This document shows, in pieces, positions 36,013 through 45,951 of a stretch of DNA of 64,000 nt. This DNA comes from Saccharopolyspora shandongensis (lineage in GTDB: Bacteria > Actinomycetota > Actinomycetes > Mycobacteriales > Pseudonocardiaceae), in NCBI RefSeq assembly GCF_900106995.1, contig NZ_FNOK01000045.1, positions 16,831 to 80,830 on the forward strand, given 5' to 3'. Numbering within the stretch: position 1 is the stretch's first letter; each line of letters begins with the position of its first letter. Made by a program: the position numbers and the translations under genes. The notes under the pieces were generated by a model, which worked only from the letters and a program-made list of their open reading frames with translations, did not search any database and was not told where the DNA came from.

Positions 36013-39000
36013 ATGTCATCTTCCTCACGGCCCATTTCGTCCTGTACAAGGCGGCGATTGATCGCCGCGGCAGCAACGGCCGTACTGATCGCGACCGGAT
36101 TCACCACGGTCCAGATGCCGGTGGCGGCGGCCGACCCGCCGACGGCCGCCAAGGCCGCAGCCCCCTACAAGCAGACCGTCACTCTGATCACCGGCGACGT
36201 GGTCACCGTCACCACTTCCGGCGACGGCGCGGAGACGGTTGACGTCGACCGGCCGGACGACGCTACCGGCGGCGTGCACGTCCAGGAGAGCGGCGGCGAT
36301 CTGTACGTCCTGCCAGACGAGGCGATGCCGTTGCTGGCCGCCGACGAACTGGACCGACGGCTGTTCAACGTCACCGACCTCATCGAGATGGGGTATGACG
36401 ACGCGAAGGCCCCGAGTGTGCCACTGATCAGCACCTACGCACCGGTCCGGACCGCCGAGCCGGTCACGCCGAAGGGTGCGAAGCTGGTCCGCGACCTGCG
36501 CGGGGTCGGTGCCGCAGCGCTGGCGGTGGACAAGAAGCAGACCCGCGCCTTCTGGACCAGCGTCGCGCCGGTCGCCACCGGCTCCAAGCCGGCGCTCGGC
36601 AGCGGAATCGCGAAGCTCTGGCTGGACGGCCGGGTCACCGCCAACCTCAAGGAGAGCGTGCCGCAGATCGGCGCGCCGGAGGCGTGGGCCGCCGGCTACG
36701 ACGGCAGCGGTGTCAAGGTCGCGGTGCTGGACACCGGGATCGACGCCAGCCACCCTGACCTGGTCAACCAGATCGACGACAAGGTCAGTTTCGCGCCGGA
36801 CGAGGACACCTCCGACGTCAATGGGCACGGCACCCACGTGGCCTCGACGATCGTGGGCACCGGCGCGGCCTCCGACGGCACGTACAAGGGTGTCGCGCCC
36901 GGCGCGGATCTCATCGTCGGCAAGGTCCTCAGCAACGACGGTTTCGGCCAGGACTCCTGGGTGCTCGCAGGCATGCAGTGGGCAGCCGAATCCGGGGCGG
37001 ACGTGGTCAGCATGAGCCTGAGCGACCCGACGCTCTCCGACGGGACCGACCCGATGGCGGTCGCGGTGGACACGCTGTCCGCGCAGTACGGCACGCTGTT
37101 CGTCATCGCCTCCGGCAACGCCGGGCCGCAGAGCATCGGCACGCCCAGCTCGGCCGCCAGCGCGCTGACTGTCGGCGCGGTCGACAAGCAGGACCGGTTG
37201 GCGGGCTTCTCCAGCACCGGTCCGCTGGTGCGCAGCGGCGCGCTCAAGCCGGACATCACCGCCCCCGGCGTCGACATCACCGCCGCCCGCTCGCAGCAGA
37301 TGACCACCGGCACCGGCCCGTACCGGACCATCAGCGGCACCTCGATGGCCACCCCGCACGTGTCGGGCGCAGCAGCGATCCTGGCCCAGCGGCACCCGGA
37401 CTGGTCCGGCGCGCAGCTCAAGGAAGCGCTTATGAGCAGTGCGAAGGGTCTGGACGCCAGCTACACGGCGTACGCGGTGGGCACCGGCCGGGTCGACGTC
37501 GCCGCCGCCGTACGCGAGAACGTCCGGGCGACCGGCTCGGTCTTCTTCGGCAACTTCGACTGGCCGCACGAGCCCACCGACGCCCCGGTGACCAAGCCGG
37601 TGACGTTCACCAACTCGGGCAGCGACGCCGTGACCCTGAACCTCGCCACCACCGGTTCGGGCCCGTTCTCGCTGGGCGCCGACTCCGTGACGGTGCCCGC
37701 CGGCGGGAGCGTCGACGTTCCCGTCACCGGTGATCCGACCAAGCCCGGCACCGGCCAGTTCACCGGCTACCTCGTCGGCACCGACGCCGCCACGGGTAAG
37801 GCGGTCACGCGTACCTCGCTCGGTTTACTCAAGGAGGACGAGCGCTTCGACCTGAAGATCAGGCTCATCGGCCGGGACGGCAAGCCCGCCACCTCGACGG
37901 TCGTGGTCAAGAAGGACGATGGGTCCGACCCGTTCATCTACACCATCACCGGTGAGATGACGCTGCGGATGCCGCCGGGCACCTACACCGTCGATTCGTC
38001 GCTGGACGTCCCGGGCGAGCGGCCCGACTCGCTCGGCCGCGCCCTGCTGGTGGCCCCGGAGACCGTCCTCGCCAACTCCGGAGCCGAAGTGGTGCTGGAC
38101 GCGAGCAAGGCGCGCTTGCTGGACACCACCGCCCCGCAGCGGAGCGAGGACCGGCAGCGCAAGCTCGACTACACAGTCAATTTCGCCAACGGCGACAGCT
38201 ACCGCAACGGGTTCATCGTGCCGGTGAAGTACGACGACCTCTACGTCACCCCGACCAAGCAGCTCAGCCACGGATCGTTCACGATGGTCACCCGGTGGCG
38301 CAAGGGCGAGCCGCACCTGAGCGTGGACGTCCCCGGCCTGCCGCCCGTGGACGTCACGGTCCAGCCGGGCAGCACATTCGCCGCCGGCAACGACACCCTG
38401 CCTGCGGTCTACGCGGGCACCGGTGCAGCCGACGAGTACGCCACGCTCGACGCGAAGGGCAAGGCCGCGGTGGTCACCCGCAGCGATGCGGTCAGCGCCC
38501 AGGATCGTGCCGCCGCCGCCGTGGCCGCCGGGGCGAAGCTCCTGCTGGTGGTCAACGACGGCGTCGGCGTGCTCAACGAGTCCGTTGGCCAGTCGCCGAT
38601 CCCCGTCGCCACCGTGCACCGCGACGCCGGAGCGCAACTGATCGACCTGGCCAAGACCGGCACGCTGAAGCTGATCACCAACCAGGTCCCGTACGCGGGC
38701 TACGTCTACGACCTGACCCGCGACTACACCGGCCAGGTACCGGACAAGGCGCTCATGTACCACCCGAGCCAGCAGGATCTCGCCCGGATCGACGCGGGCT
38801 ACAACAACATCACGAAGCCGATGGAGGGCGGCGGCTACCGCTTCGACCTGACCTTCGTCCCGTCGATCGGCTTCTCGGAACGGGAGTGGCACCCCGGCAC
38901 CCGCACCGAGTGGGTCACCCCGGATCAGGTCTGGAGCGAGTCGCACGTTCAGGGCACCTGGACGGACGTGGCCAACCGCTACGCGTACGCCAAGGGCACC

Positions 39001-39711
39001 ACCACCCGGCTGGACTGGTTCGCCCCCGCGATCCGGCCGGCGTTCAACCGGGCGTTCGCGGTGCAGAACAGCCGCTGGGGCGACTTCATGACCATCAACG
39101 TGCAGGCGTGGAGCCCGTCGGCCGACGAGCTGGAGCACGGCGGATACCTGGACTACGGTTCGGTGCCGGTCAACATGAAGCTCTACCAGGGCGACCAGCT
39201 GCTGTACGAGAAGAAGAACTCGTCCGACCTGCAGTGGAAGTCGGTGCCGACTGGGACGCTGCCCTACCACCTGGTGCTGGACGCGTCCCGCCCGGCCGAA
39301 CAGTGGCGGCTGTCGACCCGTACGCACACCGAGTGGGACTTCGTCTCCAGCACCAACGATGCGGACTTCTTCGAGCCGTTCGCGCTGCTGCAGATGGAGT
39401 ACCGTCTCGACACCGACCTGCACGGTGACGTGAAGGCGGGCACCACCGAGGAAATCCGCGTCAAGCCGATTCCCCAGGCCGGCGGCGGCCCCAGCACCGG
39501 CAACGTCACCTCAACGACGCTGGAGGTGTCGTACGACGACGGCGCCACCTGGCAGCAGGTGACCTTGAACAAGGGCGCCGACGACTGGTGGAACGGCGAG
39601 CTAAAGCTGGCGAAGCAGCCGGGCGGCTTCGTGTCGGTCCGAGCCACCGGTACGACCGACGCCGGCTTCAGCATCAATCAGGAGATCATCCGGGCCTACG
39701 GCCTTCGATGA
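36013..39711 (+). CDS. Large secreted subtilisin-family (S8) serine protease
   Basis: A 1,232-residue secreted protease. Residues 1-~41 are a Sec signal (CTRRRLIAAAATAVLIATGF, cut near AAADPP). A propeptide follows, then the S8 domain with catalytic Asp240 (VAVLDTGID), His272 (NGHGTHVAS), the oxyanion Asn in ASGNAGPQ and Ser444 (GTSMATPHVSG). A PA-like region is near residue 830 (AAAVAAGAKLLLVVNDG), and the ~450-residue C-terminus is beta-rich. No ribosome-binding site is visible before the ATG. Preceded by an IS3 remnant; probably monocistronic, with a hairpin terminator after it. It most likely degrades extracellular protein. Confidence 0.93.
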   Translation: MSSSSRPISSCTRRRLIAAAATAVLIATGFTTVQMPVAAADPPTAAKAAAPYKQTVTLITGDVVTVTTSGDGAETVDVDRPDDATGGVHVQESGGDLYVLPDEAMPLLAADELDRRLFNVTDLIEMGYDDAKAPSVPLISTYAPVRTAEPVTPKGAKLVRDLRGVGAAALAVDKKQTRAFWTSVAPVATGSKPALGSGIAKLWLDGRVTANLKESVPQIGAPEAWAAGYDGSGVKVAVLDTGIDASHPDLVNQIDDKVSFAPDEDTSDVNGHGTHVASTIVGTGAASDGTYKGVAPGADLIVGKVLSNDGFGQDSWVLAGMQWAAESGADVVSMSLSDPTLSDGTDPMAVAVDTLSAQYGTLFVIASGNAGPQSIGTPSSAASALTVGAVDKQDRLAGFSSTGPLVRSGALKPDITAPGVDITAARSQQMTTGTGPYRTISGTSMATPHVSGAAAILAQRHPDWSGAQLKEALMSSAKGLDASYTAYAVGTGRVDVAAAVRENVRATGSVFFGNFDWPHEPTDAPVTKPVTFTNSGSDAVTLNLATTGSGPFSLGADSVTVPAGGSVDVPVTGDPTKPGTGQFTGYLVGTDAATGKAVTRTSLGLLKEDERFDLKIRLIGRDGKPATSTVVVKKDDGSDPFIYTITGEMTLRMPPGTYTVDSSLDVPGERPDSLGRALLVAPETVLANSGAEVVLDASKARLLDTTAPQRSEDRQRKLDYTVNFANGDSYRNGFIVPVKYDDLYVTPTKQLSHGSFTMVTRWRKGEPHLSVDVPGLPPVDVTVQPGSTFAAGNDTLPAVYAGTGAADEYATLDAKGKAAVVTRSDAVSAQDRAAAAVAAGAKLLLVVNDGVGVLNESVGQSPIPVATVHRDAGAQLIDLAKTGTLKLITNQVPYAGYVYDLTRDYTGQVPDKALMYHPSQQDLARIDAGYNNITKPMEGGGYRFDLTFVPSIGFSEREWHPGTRTEWVTPDQVWSESHVQGTWTDVANRYAYAKGTTTRLDWFAPAIRPAFNRAFAVQNSRWGDFMTINVQAWSPSADELEHGGYLDYGSVPVNMKLYQGDQLLYEKKNSSDLQWKSVPTGTLPYHLVLDASRPAEQWRLSTRTHTEWDFVSSTNDADFFEPFALLQMEYRLDTDLHGDVKAGTTEEIRVKPIPQAGGGPSTGNVTSTTLEVSYDDGATWQQVTLNKGADDWWNGELKLAKQPGGFVSVRATGTTDAGFSINQEIIRAYGLR

Positions 39712-39722
39712 GACCGTTCGAA

Positions 39723-39752
39723 GGGCCCCGGGGCGGCGACGTTCCGGGGCCT
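39723..39752 (+). terminator. Hairpin terminator after the subtilase gene
   Basis: GGCCCCGG (39724-39731) pairs with CCGGGGCC (39744-39751) around a 12-base loop, 12 bp past the stop. There is no clear T-run, which is common in high-GC actinomycetes. Confidence 0.5.
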
Positions 39753-39845
39753 GTCTCGTCTGACCTCCCGCCATTTGGGGCTGGGCAAGATCCATCGCCG
39801 CGCATAGTCTCCCCGCAGCGACGGGTGGAGGGAAGGCGGCCGCCG

Positions 39846-40832
39846 ATGCTGGGCGCGTTGGGCCTGAGCCCCGAAGACGAAGCGGTCTACGGCGTGCTCG
39901 CTGGACGTGCCGAGGCGAACTCGGCAGAGCTGGCAGACGCCCTGCACCTGCCCGTACCGGTGGTCGAGGCGGCGCTGTCGCATCTGTTGGCGTGCGGTCT
40001 GGTGAAGTCCACCCCCGACGGCGAATTCACCGCGGCGCCGCCCGCGGTCGCGCTCGGGGCGTTGATCAGTGAACGGCGGGCGGCCCTGCGGAGCGCCGAG
40101 CTGGCGCTCGTCGAGCTCGCCGAGGAGCATCGCAAGGCGACGGCGGGCCGCACCATCAGCGAGCTGATCGAGGTGGTCACCGGCGTCGAGGCGGTCCGGC
40201 ACCGGTTCGCACAGGTGCAGCACGCCGCCCGCACAGAGGTTCGCAGCTTCGTCACCGCGCCTGTCGTTGTCGTACCCATAGGTTCCAATTCGGCCGAGTC
40301 GCAGCTGGTGGCCCAAGGCGTGCGCTACCGGGTCGTGATCGAACGGGCGGTGCTCGCCGAACCCGGCGCAGTCGACGAGGCCATCGAGTCACTGCGCAAG
40401 GGCGTCGAGGTGCGGGTGGTCGAGTCGCTACCGATCAAGCTCATGCTGGCCGACACCGAGCTGGGCCTGGTGCCACTGACCGTCGCGCCTGGGGACGAGC
40501 CCGGTGCGGTGCTGCTGCACCGCGCCGGGCTGCTCACTGCGATGGACGCACTGTTCGAGATCGTATGGCGGTACGCCCATCCGCTCAACGTTTCCACATT
40601 CGGCGAGCTGACCGCCGAGGAAACTCACGGTGGAGACGCGGACGCCCCGACCGGGCTGGACCGAAGGATCCTGGCTCTGCTGTTGGCCGGGCTCACGGAT
40701 CACGCGGTCGCCGCCCAGCTCGACCTCTCCCTGCGAACCCTGCAACGCCGCCTACGACATCTGATGGATCTCGCCGGGGTCGACACCCGGATGCAGCTGG
40801 GCTGGCACGCGGCACGCCACGACTGGGCCTGA
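39846..40832 (+). CDS. TrmB-like / LuxR-type transcriptional regulator
   Basis: Start at the ATG at 39846 (MLGALGLSPEDEAVYGVLAG), since earlier codons overlap the subtilase gene out of frame. The 328-residue protein begins with a TrmB-like winged helix (ELADALHLPVPVVEAALSHL), continues with a phospholipase D-like/TrmB middle domain, and ends with a LuxR-type helix-turn-helix (LDRRILALLLAGLTDHAVAA, LSLRTLQRRLRHLMDLAGV). This architecture is common in actinomycetes beside secreted proteases and may regulate the upstream gene. It is convergent with the nuclease-helicase gene. Confidence 0.85.
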   Translation: MLGALGLSPEDEAVYGVLAGRAEANSAELADALHLPVPVVEAALSHLLACGLVKSTPDGEFTAAPPAVALGALISERRAALRSAELALVELAEEHRKATAGRTISELIEVVTGVEAVRHRFAQVQHAARTEVRSFVTAPVVVVPIGSNSAESQLVAQGVRYRVVIERAVLAEPGAVDEAIESLRKGVEVRVVESLPIKLMLADTELGLVPLTVAPGDEPGAVLLHRAGLLTAMDALFEIVWRYAHPLNVSTFGELTAEETHGGDADAPTGLDRRILALLLAGLTDHAVAAQLDLSLRTLQRRLRHLMDLAGVDTRMQLGWHAARHDWA

Positions 40833-40886
40833 TCGAAGGGCACGCCAGCCTGCAGTACTAGGGCTGGGGCGAGTGGGGATTGGGGG

Positions 40887-43800
40887 TCAGCGAGCGGGCC
40901 AGGGGCGGGCGTCTCGCAGCAGTCCGAGCATCCCGGAGACGAGCCGCATCTGCTCGACCGTCCGGATGTCCGCTTCCAGCAGCCGCGGGCTGCACACCAG
41001 CACCGCCACCGACTGCGCTCGCGACAGTGCCACGTTCAACCGGTTGCGGGACAACAGGAAATCCAGTCCGCGGGGCAGGTCGATCGCTGACGAGGACGTC
41101 ATCGTCGTCACCACCACCGGGGCTTCCTGGCCTTGGAACCGGTCCACCGTGCCGACGCGCACGTCGCCGAAACCGGCGTCGGCCAGTGCGTGCGTGACCG
41201 TCCGCGCCTGCAGGTTGTACGGCGCCACCACGAGGAAATCCGCGTCCGTCAGCGGACGGCCCTGCCACGTGCGCCCGTGCAAGTCCGCGATCACCGACAC
41301 GACCTGCGCCGCTTCCTCGATCGACCGCGTGGTGTTCCCGCGGTGCTCCACCGACGCGAGGTACAGCCCGGAGGCGAAGCCGTCGACCGAACGGTCCGCG
41401 GACGGGTGCGAGTGCAGCAAACCCGCGTACGACAACCGGGAAACCGGCGCGCACACGGCCGGATGCATGCGTCGTGTCTGGTCCAGGAAGTAGCCCAGCT
41501 CGGTCGGCATGATGTCCGCATCGCCGATCAGGTGCCCCAACGCCGACGCCTCCGCGCCCGCCGGGTGCGTGCCCTGCACGACCTGCGGCAGCTGCTGCGG
41601 ATCGCCCAGCAGCACCACGTTCTTCGCGCACATCGACACGGCCAGCGCGTCCGCGAGCGCGAACTGCCCGGCCTCGTCGATCACCAGTACGTCGAACGGT
41701 TCCTCGCGCACGGCGGCGTTCGCGAATGTCCACGCGGTGCCGCCGACGAGGTGCCCGTCGTTGTGCTCGTCGCGCCATTTCGCCAACGCGTTGTTCGTCT
41801 TCGGCTGTTCCCACGGCAGCGCGGGATCAGGCGTCCGACGCGGCCGTTTCGCGCACGCCATCGACGGCGCGTTGCCGAGCGCGGCGGACAGCACGTTCTC
41901 CACGGCCTTGTGGCTGTTGGACGTCACACCGACCGTCCGCCCGGACCGCACGAGGTGCGCGATCAGCTTGCCCGCCAAGTACGTCTTCCCCGCCCCGGGC
42001 GGGCCCTGCACCGCGAGCACCGACCCGTCGAGCGCGTCGACCGCCTCGATCACGGTGGCCACCGAGTCCTCGCCGGGCGCGGGCAGCGCACCGCCGCGCA
42101 ACCGCGGGATCCGGCGCAGCAGGTCCACGCCCGGATGCGCGGGCAGCTCCGGGAGCGTTTCCCCGACCAGCCGGGCCAGGCCGGCCACGGCCTCGTCCTT
42201 CGGCGCGGGCCGCACCGGGCCGCCCGGCAGGACCGCGACCGGTCGCTCGTCCGACGTGCTGTCCGGCGCGCTGCTCTCCTCCAGCGTCAGCTCGACCGCC
42301 GACGCCGCCACGACCTTCGCGTCCCGCGCATCGGCGCTGTACCGCAGCCGCACGCCGTCCCCGACCGCGAACGGATGCGGCCGGTCCGGGTCGCACGTCA
42401 CCACGAGCGTGCGCTTGGCCGTGCGCAGCCGTCCCGACGGCGGCGCCCACTCCTCCGCGGACACCGACACCGGCACAGCGCAGGTCGTGTCCACCTCGAG
42501 GTCGCCGACCGGTGCGGCGAGCTGCCGGAAGAACTCCCACCACGCCGGGTTCGTCTCGCGCCGGTGGTAGCCGACGGAGGCGGCGAGCAGCGCGCGAGCG
42601 TGGTCGTCCGGGGTGAAGTCGGCGGGATCGTCGGGCAGGCCGTCGAGCAGCGGGTCGACCAGCGCCGCCAGCGCGGCCGCGCGTTCGGCCCGGCGCAGCG
42701 CGGCCTCTTCCTCCTCCGTCTGCCGCAGCAGGGCGTCCACTTCGGACTCCGGTGCTGGGGTTGCGAGCTCGATGCCCGCTTCCTCTCGGACGCGGTGCAG
42801 GAATTCCAGCAGCCGCAACGTGGACACGCAGTCGTACTCGTTGTAGTCGGCGATGCCGCGCAGCACCTCGTCGGCCTCTTCGATGTCGCCGGCCTTGGCG
42901 AGCGTCAGGTAGTCCTCGTACGCCTCGATGCTCGACGCGGCCGTCTTCACGTCGCCGTCGCGGGCTTCCGGCATGTACAACGGTTCGAGGTACTTGATCG
43001 AGTACGATCGCTGGCCGACGCGCAAAGCCTTGCGCACCACGGCATACAGGTCGACCATCCGGCCGCTGCGCAGCAGTTCGTCCACGGCCTCCTCGCGCGT
43101 TCCGTGCACTGCGGCGAGCCGCTTGACGGCCGTGACCTCGTACGGCGCGTAGTGGAAGATGTGCGCGTCCGGATCGTCGGTCAGCCGGGCGGTGGCGAAG
43201 TCGACGAACTCCTCGAAGGCACGCTTCTCCTGCCGACGCGTATGCGCCCAAAACGGTGTGAAGCGCGCGTCGGGCGTGACGGCGCCGAACAGGTACTCCA
43301 GCCCGGCACCGCCGAGCGCATACGGGTCGCCTTCCATGTCGAAGAAGATGTCGCCCGGGCTCGGTGGCGGCAGCTCGGCCAGCGCCGACGGGTCGATGAC
43401 CTCATACGCCAGTTTTCCGGTTTCGTCCTGCCGCACCTGGATCGCGGCCTGCGCGCGCAAGGTCGCGAACGTGCCCGCCGACATGTCACGCGGCCGGTCC
43501 GACGGCTCGGCGGTGGCGAGCGCGTCGATCGTGCCGAGCCCGGCCGTCGCGAGCTTGCGCCGCTGTTCGCCACGCATGCCCGCTACCAGCGACAGGTCCC
43601 GGTCCGCTTCGCGCGCGGACGAGCAGTGGACAGCGAAGCCGCAGCCGGTGCAGGCGGGGCGTTCGTCGGCCCACATGCGTTCCGGCAGCCGTGGCGGCCG
43701 CGTGACGAGCCGGTCACGGAGGCGATCGAGCAGCGGCAGGAAATCGTCGACGCGCAGGCTGCGCGTGGTGCCGTCACCGAGCAGCAGGTGCATCTCCGGC

Positions 43801-44261
43801 CCGGCCGGCCAACCAGCGCGGCGCAACGCGTCGGCGTACGCGGTGAGCTGCACGACCGCGGATGGCTTCGCGTGCCGCGCGAGCTTCGTGTCGTAGACCT
43901 CGTACCGGCCTTGGTCGTCGCGGAGCAGGAAATCGGCGCGGCCGGAGAACTCACCGTCGTGGAAGACGGCCTGGTAGACCACCGGCGCCCCCGCCCGCAG
44001 CGCTTCCTCGGTGGCCTTCGCGGCGGCGACCTGGTCGGGCTCGTCGATTTCGATCACGGTCTTGCGCTCGTCACGCAGCCGTTCCAGCGTGGCTGCCTCG
44101 TGCGCGTGGCCGTGCTTGACGGCCAGCCGGTCGGGCCCGGAGCCCGGGCGCGGCGCGCCGGGCAGTCCCGCCGCCAACGCTTGCTTGAGGATGCTGCGGT
44201 GTTCGCATTCGAGCAGGTCGGCGAGGTCGGACGGGGTATGCATCGCCTGGCAGTCTGACAT
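40887..44261 (-). CDS. TM0106-type RecB-like nuclease fused to an SF1 helicase
   Basis: A 1,124-residue DNA-processing protein; Met7 (MHTPSDLADLLECEHR) is an equally good start. The N-terminal RecB-family nuclease has FSGRADFLL and VYDTKLARHAKPSAVVQLTA plus a cysteine cluster (CEHR near residue 19, then CTGCGFAVHC) suggesting an iron-sulfur site. An RNase H-like part follows (IFFDMEGDPYALGGAG, YNEYDCVSTLRLLEFLH). The C-terminal UvrD/Dna2-like helicase carries Walker A VQGPPGAGKT near residue 748, VIDEAGQ, LGDPQQLPQ and VDRFQGQEAPVVV. The role is probably repair or defence; no partner genes are adjacent. Confidence 0.9.
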   Translation of the reverse strand: MSDCQAMHTPSDLADLLECEHRSILKQALAAGLPGAPRPGSGPDRLAVKHGHAHEAATLERLRDERKTVIEIDEPDQVAAAKATEEALRAGAPVVYQAVFHDGEFSGRADFLLRDDQGRYEVYDTKLARHAKPSAVVQLTAYADALRRAGWPAGPEMHLLLGDGTTRSLRVDDFLPLLDRLRDRLVTRPPRLPERMWADERPACTGCGFAVHCSSAREADRDLSLVAGMRGEQRRKLATAGLGTIDALATAEPSDRPRDMSAGTFATLRAQAAIQVRQDETGKLAYEVIDPSALAELPPPSPGDIFFDMEGDPYALGGAGLEYLFGAVTPDARFTPFWAHTRRQEKRAFEEFVDFATARLTDDPDAHIFHYAPYEVTAVKRLAAVHGTREEAVDELLRSGRMVDLYAVVRKALRVGQRSYSIKYLEPLYMPEARDGDVKTAASSIEAYEDYLTLAKAGDIEEADEVLRGIADYNEYDCVSTLRLLEFLHRVREEAGIELATPAPESEVDALLRQTEEEEAALRRAERAAALAALVDPLLDGLPDDPADFTPDDHARALLAASVGYHRRETNPAWWEFFRQLAAPVGDLEVDTTCAVPVSVSAEEWAPPSGRLRTAKRTLVVTCDPDRPHPFAVGDGVRLRYSADARDAKVVAASAVELTLEESSAPDSTSDERPVAVLPGGPVRPAPKDEAVAGLARLVGETLPELPAHPGVDLLRRIPRLRGGALPAPGEDSVATVIEAVDALDGSVLAVQGPPGAGKTYLAGKLIAHLVRSGRTVGVTSNSHKAVENVLSAALGNAPSMACAKRPRRTPDPALPWEQPKTNNALAKWRDEHNDGHLVGGTAWTFANAAVREEPFDVLVIDEAGQFALADALAVSMCAKNVVLLGDPQQLPQVVQGTHPAGAEASALGHLIGDADIMPTELGYFLDQTRRMHPAVCAPVSRLSYAGLLHSHPSADRSVDGFASGLYLASVEHRGNTTRSIEEAAQVVSVIADLHGRTWQGRPLTDADFLVVAPYNLQARTVTHALADAGFGDVRVGTVDRFQGQEAPVVVTTMTSSSAIDLPRGLDFLLSRNRLNVALSRAQSVAVLVCSPRLLEADIRTVEQMRLVSGMLGLLRDARPWPAR

Positions 44262-44689
44262 GCGCGCCTGTCCGGGTCGGCACCATGGGTGCCGACACGC
44301 CGTGGCAGTAAACCCCGGTCGTGCGGGCGGTGATGACTCCGACGGCCGCCGGGTTCGACCGGTCCACGCTCGATTTGGCCGGGTTCCTGGGTGAGGCCAC
44401 CCGGGTGCGTGATGTCGAAGTCATTCTTGACGAGTCAGAAGCACCACAGCGTCGAGGGCAAGCAACGACGCGAGAGGACCTAGCCGCAGATCCGGGAAAA
44501 CCCGTGGAGTAAAAGAGTGTCCGAGGACGGAGTTGCCCCATATGCCTATCCGTTCCAGCGAGGCAGAATCGACTTGTAACACGGAGCACAGTCGAACCAT
44601 TCCGTCCATCGTGGACAAATCCTGGGCGGCTGCGGGTGAGTAAACCGTTTCCCTGTCTGCGGAATCGATCATACCCCCGCTGATCGCCG
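44262..44689. other. Stretch without an assignable gene
   Basis: Two weak overlapping frames exist: a plus-strand one ending at 44512 (GFDRSTLDLAGFLGEATRVR) and a minus-strand one starting near 44672 (SLERIGIWGNSVLGHSFTPR). Neither is recognised, and at most one can be coding. It lies between the nuclease-helicase promoter and an IS110 remnant and may be debris. Confidence 0.2.
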
Positions 44690-45172
44690 GCTGGCCTGCC
44701 AGCTGCTGGGCCTGGACCGGGAGATCAAAAGCCTTGACAAGCAACTCACCGAACGCTTCCAAGCTCACCCCGACGCCGAACGGATCACCAGAATCGACGG
44801 CTTCGGGCCGATCCTGGGGGCCAGCTGCTGGCCGACACCGGCGGCGACCTGCTCGCCACTCTCGGCAACCCCGGCCGCCTACGCCGGCCTCGCACCGGTA
44901 CCCCGCGATTCCGGCCGAGTGCGGGGCAACCTGCACCGCCCGAAGCGCTACCACCGCGGGCTGCGGCGAGTGTTCTACCTGGCCGCATTGTCGAGCATCA
45001 AACGGCCAGGCAGCCCCTCTCGTGGCTTCTACCAGCGCAAAGTAGTGAAGGAAAGGTTCACGCCCAGGCATTGATCGCGCTTGCCCGCCGCCTGGTCGAC
45101 GTCATCTGGGCGCTCCTGCGCGACGGCCGCACATTCCAGATCACACCGCCCAACCTGCCTCAAGCGGCTTGA
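44690..45172 (+). pseudogene. IS110-family transposase, C-terminal remnant
   Basis: Combined frames read CQLLGLDREIKSLDKQLTER, ITRIDGFGPILGA, YAGLAPVPRDSGRVRGNLHR, RGLRRVFYLAALSSIK and HAQALIALARRLVDVIWALL, ending in a TGA at 45173. This is the transposase_20 (helix-hairpin-helix) half of IS110 elements with two frameshifts. The DEDD catalytic half is missing. Confidence 0.75.
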
Positions 45173-45189
45173 CACGATCAATGAAGTTC

Positions 45190-45858
45190 CTAATGCTCCG
45201 CGATGTCGTCGATAGCCGGCGCGGAGGTCGCCGCACGCCACGGGCGTCCCAGCAGCTCTTCGGCGCCCTTGAGGTCACCGGCCGCCAGGCAGCTGCGTAT
45301 CAGGGTGGAGGAGCAGGCCCGGCCGCCGTGGGCGACGAGCGGCACGGCGTCCAAGGTGAAGCCGAGCCGCCTTCCCGCGCGGCCGAGCAGGGCGGTGTCG
45401 CCACCGCCCCCTCGGCCGAAGCGGAAGTTCTCGCCCACCACCACGGCGCGAGCCCGGAGCGCGTGGCCGAGGACTCGGTCGGCGAACTCGTCGGCCGCGA
45501 TGCCGGCCAGCGCCGCGGTGAACGGCAGCACGAGTACGGCGTCGATGCCGAGGCCGTGGGCGAGGCGGACGCGTTCTTCGAGCGACGCCAACTGCATGGG
45601 CGCGCGCTCCGGGCAGGTCACCGTGAGCGGGTGCGGGTCGAAAGTGAGCAACACGGACGGCAGCTCGTGCTGGGCCGCCCGCTCGCGCACCCGCCGGACC
45701 AGCGCGGCATGACCACGGTGGAATCCGTCGAAGACGCCCATGGTCACCGCGCCGCCTTGCCAGTCGGAGGGCACGTCGCGCAGGCCCGTCCACGTAGTAC
45801 CCGAGGACCGGGCTGCCGACGTGAATTCCGGGCGGCTCGGGGACGATTGTGCTGTCAC
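45190..45858 (-). CDS. Stand-alone FAD synthetase (RibF N-terminal domain only)
   Basis: A 222-residue nucleotidyltransferase equal to the adenylylation half of bifunctional RibF: TMGVFDGFHRGHAALV (the HxGH-type nucleotide site), LLTFDPHPLTV, VVGENFRFGRGGGGDTALL and CSSTLIRSCLAAGDLKGAEE. The riboflavin kinase domain is absent; the protein ends just after LGRPWR. It would make FAD from FMN. It starts at a GTG with AAGG eight bases upstream, 93 bp after hpaB in the same operon, so it may supply flavin to the hydroxylase. Confidence 0.87.
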   Translation of the reverse strand: MTAQSSPSRPEFTSAARSSGTTWTGLRDVPSDWQGGAVTMGVFDGFHRGHAALVRRVRERAAQHELPSVLLTFDPHPLTVTCPERAPMQLASLEERVRLAHGLGIDAVLVLPFTAALAGIAADEFADRVLGHALRARAVVVGENFRFGRGGGGDTALLGRAGRRLGFTLDAVPLVAHGGRACSSTLIRSCLAAGDLKGAEELLGRPWRAATSAPAIDDIAEH

Positions 45859-45951
45859 ATCCGCATCCTTGGGGTGTCGAAGTACGGGTGATGCTCATCG
45901 TGCTGCTCCGAGCTGGGCCGGGGCGGCACCGGACCGCCCCGGCAGCAGCGG

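Noticed and set aside
37825..39423. A 532-codon minus-strand open frame under the subtilase.
   Set aside because: Antisense shadow of a well-supported secreted protease; no domain or start signal.
41133..44258. A 1,041-codon open frame on the plus strand.
   Set aside because: It is antisense to the nuclease-helicase and is rich in Arg, Ala and His without any motif, a typical GC-driven shadow.
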